A stretch of 64,000 bases of DNA from Dehalobacterium formicoaceticum (GTDB lineage Bacteria; Bacillota; Dehalobacteriia; Dehalobacteriales; Dehalobacteriaceae), in NCBI RefSeq assembly GCF_002224645.1, contig NZ_CP022121.1, positions 3,068,501-3,132,500 on the forward strand, read 5' to 3'. Shown one piece after another: positions 17,713 to 25,838 of this stretch. Under the pieces are notes generated by a model, which was not told where the DNA came from, made no database searches, and worked only from the letters and a program-made list of their open reading frames with translations. The stretch's first letter is position 1. Every line of letters begins with the position of its first letter. The translations under genes and the position numbers were made by a program.

Positions 17713-18270
17713 TTATTTTGATGATTCTGTTGTAATTGCTGCTTCGTTTCTGGCAGTATAATACTCTAGTTCTTGCCGTACAAAATCTAGTGATAATAGT
17801 CTTTCTTTTATCTGCTCAATATTTAACCTATCGGTGTTATCGGAATTGTATTCTATCTCAGCAGAAAGTTTTTGGTCCCCCTCAATAAAATACTTATCAT
17901 AATTAAGATCTCTTTTGTCTGCGGGTACTCTGAAAAAACCACCCATATCTTCTGCTTTTATATATTCTTCCTTTGTTAAAAGGGTTTCATATCTTTTTTC
18001 ACCATGACGTGTGCCAATGATCTTTATTTCATTATCAGCATTAAATAGTTCCTTTATCGCCAGTGCCAAATCACCTATAGTAGATGCCGGTGATTTCTGA
18101 ACCATAATGTCTCCTGCTTCCGCATTTTGAAATGCAAAGACTACAAGCTCTACCGCTTCATCGAGGCACATTAAAAACCTCGTCATATTGGGGTCTGTAA
18201 CAGTTAATGGTTGTCCACTTTTTATCTGTTCGACAAATAAGGGTATTACGGAACCCCTGGAACACATCAA
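17713..18270 (-). pseudogene. C-terminal part of a CapE/FlaA1-type nucleotide-sugar dehydratase
   Basis: The 185 codons correspond to the second half of UDP-GlcNAc 4,6-dehydratase/epimerase proteins used in capsule or surface polysaccharide synthesis. Typical segments are CSRGSVIPLFVEQIKSGQPLTVTDPNMTRFLM and ETLLTKEE. The N-terminal Rossmann half with the NAD motif and active site is missing, and nothing upstream continues the frame, so the gene is dead. It lies next to an MFS gene, not in a polysaccharide cluster. Confidence 0.75.
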
Positions 18271-18315
18271 TGATTATTTAGCACCGAAAGAGCTAACTAC
18301 TGAACAAAAAAACAA

Positions 18316-19512
18316 CTATAAATAATTTTGTCCGGCTTTCACCGGTTTCAGCCCCAGCCAGGTAATAAGAATGATAATTAATGATACCAGTGACAATCCC
18401 ATAAAGGCAATAGAGAAATTCCCCGCTGTGAGGTCAAGGATGGATCCCAGTGCTGGTGGCCCTATTGTTGTACCTAAATTCGAGGCCACTGTCAGTATCC
18501 CCATACCCATTCCTATCTGGTGCGGTTTAACTATTTGCGGGAGATAAGCAAAAACAAAAACAGGTATCGGAGTGAATCCTATCCCGAGGCCCAGAGCCAA
18601 CAAGGGTAAGGGCAGGATATTTTTTGCCAAGAAAGCAAAAGAAACTAAGGAGATGAAAGACCCAATAAGTAAATACGGCTTCTTGCGACCGGTTTTATCA
18701 AATATTATCCCTATGATAGGTGCAAGAAAAATCGAAACAAGCATGATTAAGCTAGTGAGAAATCCGGCACTTTGGACAGATATCCCCAGGGACTGATACA
18801 ACTTGGAGCCAAAGGTCATATAAGATAACAGCTGAAGGTTTGCTAAAGCCCAGATAGCAGCAAGCAGCCAAACACCCAAATTGCCACCGATATTTGAGGA
18901 TGACCCCGAGCTACTGGAATTATTCCCGATTTCATTTTTAGGTAAATAAAGTGCGAAGAATACCAGAGCTAAAACCACTGCCAAATAGCCGGCAATTATC
19001 CACATAATGCCTCTCCATCCTACAACTCCTCCAAGATAACCGAAGAGATTAGCCGCCAAAACAGTACCTGTTGGTACGGCTATGTTAAAAATACCCATAC
19101 CAAGACCGATATTCTTTTCGTCAAAAAACATAGTAATTAATATGGGAGCAAGTACTATTACTACCGTCGCTCCTACCCCGGCTATTAATCTGCAAAAAAA
19201 CAATAGTGAAAAAAAACCGGCTAAAGAAAATGCTGTTACTCCCACAATCATAATTAGTAACCCTGCAAGTATCATTGCCTTCATATCAAATCGGTTGGCC
19301 ATATAAGCTATTAAAAGGGGCAGAAAAATCCCTGGAATAGCGTAAGCACCCATTAACATACCTTCCTGGGAGTTAGAAAAAGATACATCCTTTGCAATTT
19401 GACTAAATAAAGGCGGCAGTGCCTGCAAGGAAAAAGCAAAACCCATCATTATTAAAAAAGAGATCGCCAGAATAACCCATTTATACGAGTCATTCACATG
19501 ATTATTACCCAA
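18316..19512 (-). CDS. MFS transporter
   Basis: The 398-residue protein has about 12 membrane segments. The first loop is degenerate (MANRFDMKAM), while the second-half loop IIFDKTGRKKP is a good MFS motif. The architecture fits exporters or oxalate/cyanate-type carriers; the substrate is unknown. The start is TTG 19512 with GAGGGGG nine bases upstream; an overlapping ATG leads to a stop after four codons. It diverges from the ArsR gene and shares the spacer with a candidate ArsR operator, so it may belong to the same regulon. Confidence 0.8.
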   Translation of the reverse strand: MGNNHVNDSYKWVILAISFLIMMGFAFSLQALPPLFSQIAKDVSFSNSQEGMLMGAYAIPGIFLPLLIAYMANRFDMKAMILAGLLIMIVGVTAFSLAGFFSLLFFCRLIAGVGATVVIVLAPILITMFFDEKNIGLGMGIFNIAVPTGTVLAANLFGYLGGVVGWRGIMWIIAGYLAVVLALVFFALYLPKNEIGNNSSSSGSSSNIGGNLGVWLLAAIWALANLQLLSYMTFGSKLYQSLGISVQSAGFLTSLIMLVSIFLAPIIGIIFDKTGRKKPYLLIGSFISLVSFAFLAKNILPLPLLALGLGIGFTPIPVFVFAYLPQIVKPHQIGMGMGILTVASNLGTTIGPPALGSILDLTAGNFSIAFMGLSLVSLIIILITWLGLKPVKAGQNYL

Positions 19513-19714
19513 GTTTCATTTCCCCCTCGTCTTTTGAAGATATTCCCTTCATAATTCCCATTTTTCATGGTGTCTGAAACAATTATGCGTATTTAAATAG
19601 ATGATTTTCGACGTTATTGAAATAGTTTATTTTTAACATGATGAATTCTTCTTTTCTTCTCCTGTTTTTTTAAAGTATATCACAAATTACACTTGATTAA
19701 AATTGGTTAGTGCA

Positions 19715-19744
19715 TAAACAATCATTGATATAAATGATCGTTTA
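19715..19744. promoter_or_regulatory. Candidate ArsR operator
   Basis: TAAACAATCATT (19715-19726) and AATGATCGTTTA (19733-19744) form a 12-bp inverted repeat with one mismatch and a 6-base spacer. It overlaps a possible -10 box (TATGAT 19743-19748), 33 bases before the ArsR start, and resembles A-T rich ArsR/SmtB sites. Confidence 0.55.
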
Positions 19745-19777
19745 TGATATTCTAAAAAAAAACAACTGAGTGATGAA

Positions 19778-20065
19778 ATGGAAAATTACATCGAAGAGCA
19801 GAACTTTTTTAAAGCCTTTGCAGATGCTAGCCGACTTAAGATAATTGAAGTTCTTTCCTTAGAGTGCAAAAGCGTCAACGAGATAGCGAGGTTGGCGGGT
19901 CTTTCCCAGCCCTTAACATCTCACCATCTAAAGGTCTTGACTAAGGCAGGGATAGCCCGTGCGGAAAGCCGCGCAAGCTTTAACTATTACTGAATAGTTG
20001 ACCCGGTGATCTGGAAGATCATCAAAGACTGTAGATATTTTTTGCTAGCTATTCAACAAAAATAG
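19778..20065 (+). CDS. ArsR-family regulator interrupted by in-frame UGA
   Basis: The frame begins MENYIEEQNFFKAFADASRLKIIEVL and continues through the winged helix (VNEIARLAGLSQPLTSHHLKVLTKAGI) to SRASFNYY. A UGA follows at 19991-19993. The same frame then encodes IVDPVIWKIIKDCRYF and stops at 20063, which completes a normal ArsR length (about 95). Family members usually have Arg or another residue after the YY, so a CGA-to-TGA mutation is possible. A 7-bp hairpin with loop TGGAA begins 12 bases after the UGA, so selenocysteine insertion or other readthrough is an alternative. If read to UGA only, a 71-residue protein with the intact DNA-binding part is made. Confidence 0.7.
20005..20023 (+). 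promoter_or_regulatory. Hairpin downstream of the ArsR UGA (possible SECIS)
   Basis: GGTGATC and GATCATC pair (7 bp, one G-T) around loop TGGAA. The loop starts 18 nt after the UGA and contains GG, which meets the general bacterial SECIS pattern. Confidence 0.4.
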
Positions 20066-20141
20066 AGATTTAATCATTAATCATTTAATCCTCTTATCGA
20101 TTATGCCCACAAAACAAAAAGAAAAAGGAGTGGTGATTGTT

Positions 20142-21560
20142 ATGGTTGAAATGTTAAACAATACTCAGTCGACGGAAAGCTGCTGACCTCCGAAGAAGGA
20201 TGTTGGTCAACACCCTATGGAGACAAATGCTAATACTAAGACTAATACTAAGACTAATGCCATTACTAATACTGAGCACTGTCAAATGTGCGGTCAACCT
20301 CTAACCTATTTAAGTGTGGGCAAAGAATTGACCTGCCATCAATGTGGCAAAACTGAAATCGGCAATATTTATTGTCCTAACGACCACTATATTTGTGACG
20401 ATTGCCACGGAAAAGACCTTTTTGAGGTCATTTTGCAGGTGATTGAAACCACACCGGAAAAGAATCCATTTATGATTGCCGAGGAATTGATGGGTCATGG
20501 ACGAGTGCCCATGTTGGGTTGTGAGAATGCCTGGATTGCCGCCGGATCATTCCTCGCAGCGCTGAAAAACGAAGGAACACTCAAAGTAACCGACGATCAG
20601 ATTCATGAGGCTTTGCAGCGCACGAGAAAACAAGCCCTTGGCGGGTATTGCGGATTAACCGGTGTCTGCGGCATTGCTCCAGCCATGGGAGCCTGTTTTA
20701 GCGTGATATTAGGAGCATCCTGTCCCAAAGACCAGGAAACATCAAAGACCATGAGCGTGGTCGGGGATGTCATTCATGCCATTGCCTCCCATACGGGCCC
20801 ATGCTGCTGCAAGGCTTTTGTCAGGGTTTCCCTGGATCAGGCAGTTGAATACGCCCAAAAGTACTTCAATGTTTCCTTGGAAACCGCAGACAAGGATCTG
20901 GTATGCACCTATGTGACACGCCATCCCCACGGGTGCCGCATGGAGAAATGCCCTTATTATCGGCCGGATGAAACGGCAGAAATTCATTGTCATTCAAATA
21001 ATAACTATTATGCGGAAGAGATACAAAGTTTAAGCAAAATGGAACAACTACAGAAAAAAGCACTGGAATTGGGTGCTCAAAACGCCAAGATCATTCAGAC
21101 AGATACAATTGCCGTTGCAGAATGGGTGCAATTGAAGTGTAAATATGGATGCCCCTTATACAACAAAGATACTTTACATCCTCCATTTGCACCCAGTGCA
21201 GAAGAAACCAGGAAAGTAATTAAAGAATATGATTATGCCCTATTACTTGCCGGCCCCGATGGACCTAAACTATCTCAAAAGGCCATTATGATTGAGCATG
21301 AGGCCTATGCTATAGGATATTATAAAGCATTTGCTCTATTATCATTGCCCTTTGGTACCAGCCCCACTTGACAATCCGACCAAAACACGACTCAGGCTGA
21401 GTCATCCGTACCCCAAGGAAAAAACAAAGATGCCAGACCCTTAATGGAGGCTTGCGGAATTGATGTGTTCAAAACCGCTAGAGATAATGGCTTCCAGATC
21501 GATACAAAAAAAGAAACCTATGGTCAATGGAACTTTTTTGCCTTGGTATTGCTTGATTAG
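20142..21560 (+). CDS. Candidate selenoprotein: DUF5714-DUF2284 fusion with two UGA codons
   Basis: Read through UGA at 20184 and 21369, the gene encodes 472 residues. Order: an N-terminal tail with Ser-Cys-Sec-Pro-Pro (Sec15); a Thr/Asn-rich linker; a DUF5714 domain (about residues 45-275) with paired zinc-ribbon cysteines (CQMCG, CHQCG, CDDCHG), GGYCGLTGVCG and HTGPCCCK; and a DUF2284 metal-binding domain (about 285-470) with LKCKYGCPLYNKD and, after Sec410, RPLMEACGIDVFKTARDNGF. AAAGGAG 11 bases before ATG 20142 is a good start. The next ATG, 20217, has no ribosome site. Sec410 falls at or beside the first cysteine of the C-terminal cluster of DUF2284, and conserved sequence continues for 63 codons after it. 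Conventional reading gives only 20217-21371. The function is unknown; a redox or metal(loid) role is an inference from the cysteines and ArsR. Confidence 0.7.
20198..20214 (+). promoter_or_regulatory. SECIS-like hairpin after the first UGA
   Basis: GG, a bulged A, then TGTT pair with AACA and CC around the loop GGTC. The E. coli fdhF SECIS has GG, a bulged U, TGCA, loop GGUC, TGCA, CC. In both, the loop begins after 18 nt from the UGA. Only the stem bases and the bulge differ. Confidence 0.75.
21389..21403 (+). promoter_or_regulatory. SECIS-like hairpin after the second UGA
   Basis: GACTCA and TGAGTC form a perfect 6-bp stem with loop GGC. The loop begins 23 nt after the UGA and starts with G, within the range of bacterial SECIS elements. 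Confidence 0.55.
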
Positions 21561-21626
21561 ACACAAAGAAATAAGCAATAGGAATTATGTTCAAATTGAT
21601 TCAAGTAAAATGAAGGAGGATCCAGA

Positions 21627-21791
21627 ATGCCTAAATGCGAAAAATGTGGACTTGAAGTTTCTAATGATGAACCTTATGAAGACAACGGCCAAAAGATTTG
21701 CGAAGATTGTAAGATAGAAGGTATTCAACACCCTGACATTCATCCGTATTTCAGTCGCATCAAGAAATCCAATGAGGAAACATCCGAATAA
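21627..21791 (+). CDS. Small zinc-ribbon-like protein
   Basis: The 54-residue protein MPKCEKCGLEVSND... has CEKCG near its start and CEDC near residue 25, a four-cysteine zinc-ribbon arrangement, and ends in a charged tail. ATG 21627 lies 6 bases after GGAGGA. It follows the DUF5714 gene by 66 bases and is probably in the same transcript. The role is unknown. Confidence 0.65.
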   Translation: MPKCEKCGLEVSNDEPYEDNGQKICEDCKIEGIQHPDIHPYFSRIKKSNEETSE

Positions 21792-21915
21792 TGAGCTTAA
21801 AAGACACAGGGGAAGGGCACAAGAAAAATGAAGTGCTATTAGATACAACAAAGACAGCGATCAATGGTTTTGTGTTATGAAACTGAGTGCACCTGCTCCT
21901 GTTTGTCTTTTAACA

Positions 21916-22071
21916 TTAATACTTCCTGGTATTAAAAGCACTGCGAATCATTTTATAGACTTCTTTGTTTTCTCTCTTTAAGTTTGCTTTTGTTGCTAAT
22001 TGCTCATGACAATTAGGGCAAAACAATGCTCCATGTGTAGGTATATGTTTGCCAAAATCGGTGAACAGCAA
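21916..22071 (-). pseudogene. Fragment with a CPNCH motif
   Basis: About 50 codons read LLFTDFGKHIPTHGALFCPNC..., then a Lys/Glu-rich end. There is no suitable start codon (an AAGGAGG is directly adjacent, with no spacing). It looks like the C-terminal end of an unknown zinc-binding protein. The surrounding 21792-22350 holds no other supported gene. Confidence 0.3.
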
Positions 22072-22157
22072 CCTCCTTGCGGGGTTCCTTCCGGCGTGTC
22101 GTGTTTTATTCCGGCGCTACGAAGTCAAAAAATCAACAGTAAAAGCTTTATAAACAG

Positions 22158-22182
22158 AGCGCAACCGTCCTCCGGTTGCGCT
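22158..22182. terminator. Strong hairpin in the gene-poor stretch
   Basis: AGCGCAACCG and CGGTTGCGCT form a perfect 10-bp stem with loop TCCTC. T-rich sequence follows on both strands, but no long T-run. Confidence 0.5.
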
Positions 22183-22374
22183 ATTTATATGACCTCCTTT
22201 AATAAATCTCAATTTCACCATAATGATCTTATTACGTGTAAATCCATTTTCTATCACATCTATATTATACCAGAAAATAAGTCCTTGCCAAATAATTCCA
22301 TTAGCCGTAATCTTTTGCTATTGATCTTTCCTCTAATAATCCAATAGGTTTCAGTAATGAATTTCATGGGATAT

Positions 22375-22587
22375 TTAGCCGATAATCACATACACCAGCT
22401 CCGGAGGATTTCCAAGACGAGGAATCCACCGATCGCCCGGAACCGCTATGATGTCCGGCTTTCGGGAGTCCAACGATTCCCGCATTGCCTCCCAGCTTCT
22501 ATCATGGAGATCGGCGACTATTGCGATGGTGAGCTGTTTAGACACATCAGCTGCTATTCTGTAATCCGTTACTACCAGTCGCTGCAT
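22375..22587 (-). pseudogene. N-terminal fragment of a metallophosphoesterase
   Basis: About 50 residues resemble the start of calcineurin-type phosphoesterases: TIAIVADLHDRSW, then KPDIIAVPGDRW, where family members have D-x-H and GD motifs. After GDRW the sequence loses similarity and the frame stops, so the catalytic domain is absent. Confidence 0.5.
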
Positions 22588-22638
22588 TACTCGCCACCTT
22601 CCTTTAAATCAAATGTAAAGCATACTTGCCAAAACATT

Positions 22639-22850
22639 TCACAAAAACACAGCTTTAATAATCAGCCAAATTATAAACAGCCAAATCACGGCAATCGGAA
22701 TAGCGTAATACCACTTTTTTGGTTTCCCGTTTTTCCATATCTCCTCGGCTTCATTCCTGAATCGCTCAAAAGTATCATGGGGAATGAGCCTAATTGTTAA
22801 CGCGATTAACGCAGGCAAGATGATAATGTCGTCGAGATAACCAAGTACAG
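22639..22850 (-). pseudogene. C-terminal part of a DUF1232 (YkvA-like) membrane protein
   Basis: KLPVLGYLDDIIILPALIALTIRLIP is the DUF1232 core, and a C-terminal membrane segment follows. The upstream conserved part (usually P-x-D-x-I-P-D-F) is missing. The frame begins at an ATG that overlaps the stop of the neighbouring YHYH fragment, so this is a fusion junction. Confidence 0.55.
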
Positions 22851-22883
22851 GTAGCTTTCTTTCAGATTCATAGCACCATCTCA

Positions 22884-23012
22884 TTAAAAGTCTCCACTTT
22901 TCCTCACATAATGACCACCGTTGCTATCCAAACGCCCCGGGTGAGCTAATCCAATAGATGATAACGATAATATAGCAAATAACAAAATAACCAGAGGAAT
23001 TTTCCTTGGCAT
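22884..23012 (-). pseudogene. N-terminal fragment of a YHYH-domain secreted protein
   Basis: A 42-codon frame starts with a signal peptide (PRKIPLVILLFAILSLSSIG) and continues AHPGRLDSNGGHYVRKSGDF, the usual start of short YHYH-domain proteins. It stops before the YHYH motif, at the junction with the DUF1232 fragment. Confidence 0.55.
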
Positions 23013-23120
23013 TTATTACTACATCCTTCGTGTTTATCCATTATATCAGGCATTAAATATGGAAGCAAAAAGAATGTAACCTCTGCCACTACTTATGCTA
23101 AAACTGGTCCAGCACCATTA

Positions 23121-23184
23121 AACCCACCAATATCCTTTCTATCTTCGACATCATTTCCGAACATAGATGGTTTACTGGTGGGTT
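23121..23184. terminator. Inverted repeat downstream of hcp
   Basis: AACCCACCA (23121-23129) and TGGTGGGTT (23176-23184) can pair around a 46-base loop. On the plus strand TTTTT follows; on the minus strand there is no T-run, so its role for hcp is doubtful. Confidence 0.35.
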
Positions 23185-23248
23185 TTTATTTGTCATCTGT
23201 CACGTGTCACGAAGACGTCGTGGATATCAAGCATTAAATAAGGAAGCA

Positions 23249-24952
23249 TTACTGAGCCATGAAGAGAGCGATATCTTCGTCAACAGAGCCGATACCGGCG
23301 ATGCCGAAGTTTTCTACCAGTACCTTGGCCACATTAGGTGATAAAAAGGCCGGAAGTGTCGGTCCCAGGTGAATGTTTTTCACGCCCAGATACAGTAGAG
23401 CCAGCAAAACGATAACAGCCTTCTGCTCATACCAAGCGATATTATAAGCGATGGGTAGATCGTTTATATCTTTAAGATCGAATACCTCTTTTAGCTTCAG
23501 CGCAATCAGGGCCAGGGAGTAAGAGTCGTTGCACTGTCCCGCATCCAATACTCTGGGAATGCCGCCAATATCACCCAAATCCAGCTTATTATATTTATAT
23601 TTGGCGCAACCTGCAGTCAGAATGATGGTATCCTGGGGCAACTTTTTGGCAAAATCAGTGTAGTAGTCTCTGCTCTTCATTCTGCCATCGCAGCCTGCCA
23701 TCACGAAGAACCTCTTTACGGCACCGGATTTCACTGCATCTACCACTTTGTCTGCCAAAGCAAAAACCTGTTCATGGGCAAAACCACCGACGATGGATCC
23801 CGTTTCGATTTCCTTAGGTGCTTTTAGAGTTTTGGCCAGCTTGATGATTTCGGAAAAATCCTTTTTGCCCTGGACATCTGCTTCAATATGCTGGCAGCCG
23901 GGAAAGCCGGAAGCACCGGTGGTGAAGATTCTGGCTTTTAATTCCTCACTTTTCGGCGGAACGATGCAGTTGGTGGTAAAGAGAATCGGCCCGTGGAAGG
24001 ACTCAAACTCCGTTGCCTGTTTCCACCAAGCGTTGCCGTAGTTACCTACCAGATGATCGTACTTTTTGAAGGCCGGATAGTAGTGGGCAGGAAGCATCTC
24101 GCTATGGGTGTAGACATCCACCCCGGTACCTTTGGTCTGCTTCAAAAGCTGTTCCAGATCCGTCAGATCATGGCCGGAAACCAGAATAGCCGGATTCTTT
24201 CTTACACCTATATTCACCTGGGTGATTTCTGGATTGCCGTATTTGGAAGTATTGGCTTCATCCAGCAAAGCCATCACGCTCACACCGTGTTCACCTGTTT
24301 TTAGGGTCAAGGCCACCAGATCATCAGCAGAGAGGCTGTCATCGAGGGTGGCAGCCAAAGCCTGGTAGGTAAAGGCATAGAGTTCATCCTTTTCTTTGCC
24401 CAGGTTTACCGCATGATGGGCATAAGCCGCCAGACCTTTCAAGCCGTAAGTGATTAGTTCTCTCAAAGAGCGTACATCTTCGTTTTCAGTGGCAAGTACG
24501 CCTACTGTGCCTGATTTTTTCAGCATATCCTCTCTGGTATTAACCTCAAAAGTAGCGGCATCATGAAGTTTATACACCACAGCCGGATCAGGAGCTTCGC
24601 TTTTGCCGCCGAAAATTCTTTGGAAAAATCCGCTCTTTGGGGTCTCCACAAAGAGTCTGCCTCTCAGATCATTTCTCATGGCAATCATTTTCTTGATTTC
24701 TTTTTCAATGGCATTTTCATCAAAATTGGCATTGGTTATCGTCATAAACAAGCTGTTAAATACTTGCTGATTTACCTGTCTGAAATCCCTTACATCCAAA
24801 TTTCCTTTAACAACGATTTCCGCAACACCTTTGAGGGTGTAAATTAAAATATCCTGAAGATTGGCCACCTGTTCGTTTTTCCCGCACACGCCCTTCACTT
24901 TGCAGCCGGTTCCCTTTGCGGCTTCCTGACATTGATAACAGAACATACTCAT
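23249..24952 (-). CDS. hcp: Hybrid cluster protein (hydroxylamine reductase / NO reductase)
   Basis: The 567-residue protein has the N-terminal cluster motif C-x2-C-x8-C-x5-C ([21 protein letters not shown]), the class I spacing of anaerobes. Ligands of the hybrid 4Fe-2S-2O cluster are visible in [32 protein letters not shown] and LDAGQCND. Hcp acts in the cytoplasm against hydroxylamine and NO. ATG 24952 follows GGGGAGG. The gene upstream is a Crp/Fnr regulator, and a palindrome is centred at -41.5 of the predicted start, so NO or redox control is likely. Confidence 0.95.
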   Translation of the reverse strand: MSMFCYQCQEAAKGTGCKVKGVCGKNEQVANLQDILIYTLKGVAEIVVKGNLDVRDFRQVNQQVFNSLFMTITNANFDENAIEKEIKKMIAMRNDLRGRLFVETPKSGFFQRIFGGKSEAPDPAVVYKLHDAATFEVNTREDMLKKSGTVGVLATENEDVRSLRELITYGLKGLAAYAHHAVNLGKEKDELYAFTYQALAATLDDSLSADDLVALTLKTGEHGVSVMALLDEANTSKYGNPEITQVNIGVRKNPAILVSGHDLTDLEQLLKQTKGTGVDVYTHSEMLPAHYYPAFKKYDHLVGNYGNAWWKQATEFESFHGPILFTTNCIVPPKSEELKARIFTTGASGFPGCQHIEADVQGKKDFSEIIKLAKTLKAPKEIETGSIVGGFAHEQVFALADKVVDAVKSGAVKRFFVMAGCDGRMKSRDYYTDFAKKLPQDTIILTAGCAKYKYNKLDLGDIGGIPRVLDAGQCNDSYSLALIALKLKEVFDLKDINDLPIAYNIAWYEQKAVIVLLALLYLGVKNIHLGPTLPAFLSPNVAKVLVENFGIAGIGSVDEDIALFMAQ

Positions 24953-25034
24953 TGATCTTCCTCCCCAAATTTTTTAATTTTTTATCATAGCAGCTTAATT
25001 TATTGCTGCACACAGGTTCTCTCTGACAATTTGG

Positions 25035-25076
25035 ATTATATTCGATTTCGTGAAAGTGGTATGTTGCCTAGGCAAC
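25035..25076 (-). promoter_or_regulatory. hcp promoter with Crp/Fnr-type operator
   Basis: TATAAT on the minus strand (25040-25035) puts the start near 25028. The perfect 14-bp palindrome GTTGCCTAGGCAAC (25063-25076) is then centred at about -41.5, the class II activator position. The adjacent regulator gene is the obvious candidate to bind it. Confidence 0.7.
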
Positions 25077-25139
25077 GTATTTGCCGCAAATATGGAAAAG
25101 GGGATTTCGCCAGAAAAAGAGCTGCTGCTTTTTTTTAGT

Positions 25140-25805
25140 TTACTTTCCTAAAAGCCTGAAGGTATTTCTATCGTAATCGATCAGGCCGTCCTTCTTCATC
25201 CGTGATAATTCCCGGGACAAAGCACTTCGTTCCGCACCCAGGTATTCCGCCATTTCTAGTCTACTCATAGGGATGGTAAAATAAAGCCTGTTGTTTCGCT
25301 GTGCCTGCAAGGAAAGATAAAGCAGGATCTTTTCTCTCAGGGTTTTCATCGAAGTTAATTCTATCTTCTCCATCAGTTGAATATTCTTCTGGGCAATCAT
25401 GATCACAACATTGTCAATCAAACGGTGATGAAAGGTACAGGCTTTGGCGCAGGAATGGAGGATCCGGTCAAAAGAAAGAAAAAGAATCGTGCAGTCTGCA
25501 GCTGCCTGAAAGGAAACGGTGCTGTTATAATATCCGCTGCAGACAAAAGTTTCCCCAAAAATGCTCTTTTCCGGCATTACCGTCAAAATAGTTCTGTTAC
25601 CCCAGACATCTTCCTTCAGCATTTGCACCATGCCCTGCAAAACAACACCGATGGCATGGATATTTTCCCCGGAGCGAGTGATATAATTGCCTTTAGCATA
25701 GGATTTTGTCGTGGGTGTAAGGCAGATAAGAAGATCCTTCGCATCATTGGGGTTTATATTTTGAAATAACGGTGTATCAAACAGTTGGTCCAGGTATGCT
25801 TTCAT
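25140..25805 (-). CDS. Crp/Fnr-family regulator, HcpR-like
   Basis: The 221-residue protein has an N-terminal cyclic-nucleotide-binding fold (SGENIHAIGVVLQGMVQMLKED, KSIFGETFVCSGY) and a C-terminal winged helix (MSRLEMAEYLGAERSALSRELSRMKKDGLI). It lacks the N-terminal Fe-S cysteines of FNR. Clostridial regulators of this type next to hcp (HcpR) respond to nitrosative stress. ATG 25805 follows GGAAGGTG. Confidence 0.8.
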   Translation of the reverse strand: MKAYLDQLFDTPLFQNINPNDAKDLLICLTPTTKSYAKGNYITRSGENIHAIGVVLQGMVQMLKEDVWGNRTILTVMPEKSIFGETFVCSGYYNSTVSFQAAADCTILFLSFDRILHSCAKACTFHHRLIDNVVIMIAQKNIQLMEKIELTSMKTLREKILLYLSLQAQRNNRLYFTIPMSRLEMAEYLGAERSALSRELSRMKKDGLIDYDRNTFRLLGK

Positions 25806-25838
25806 CCTTCACCTTCCTTTCTCCCTCCGTTGCACACT

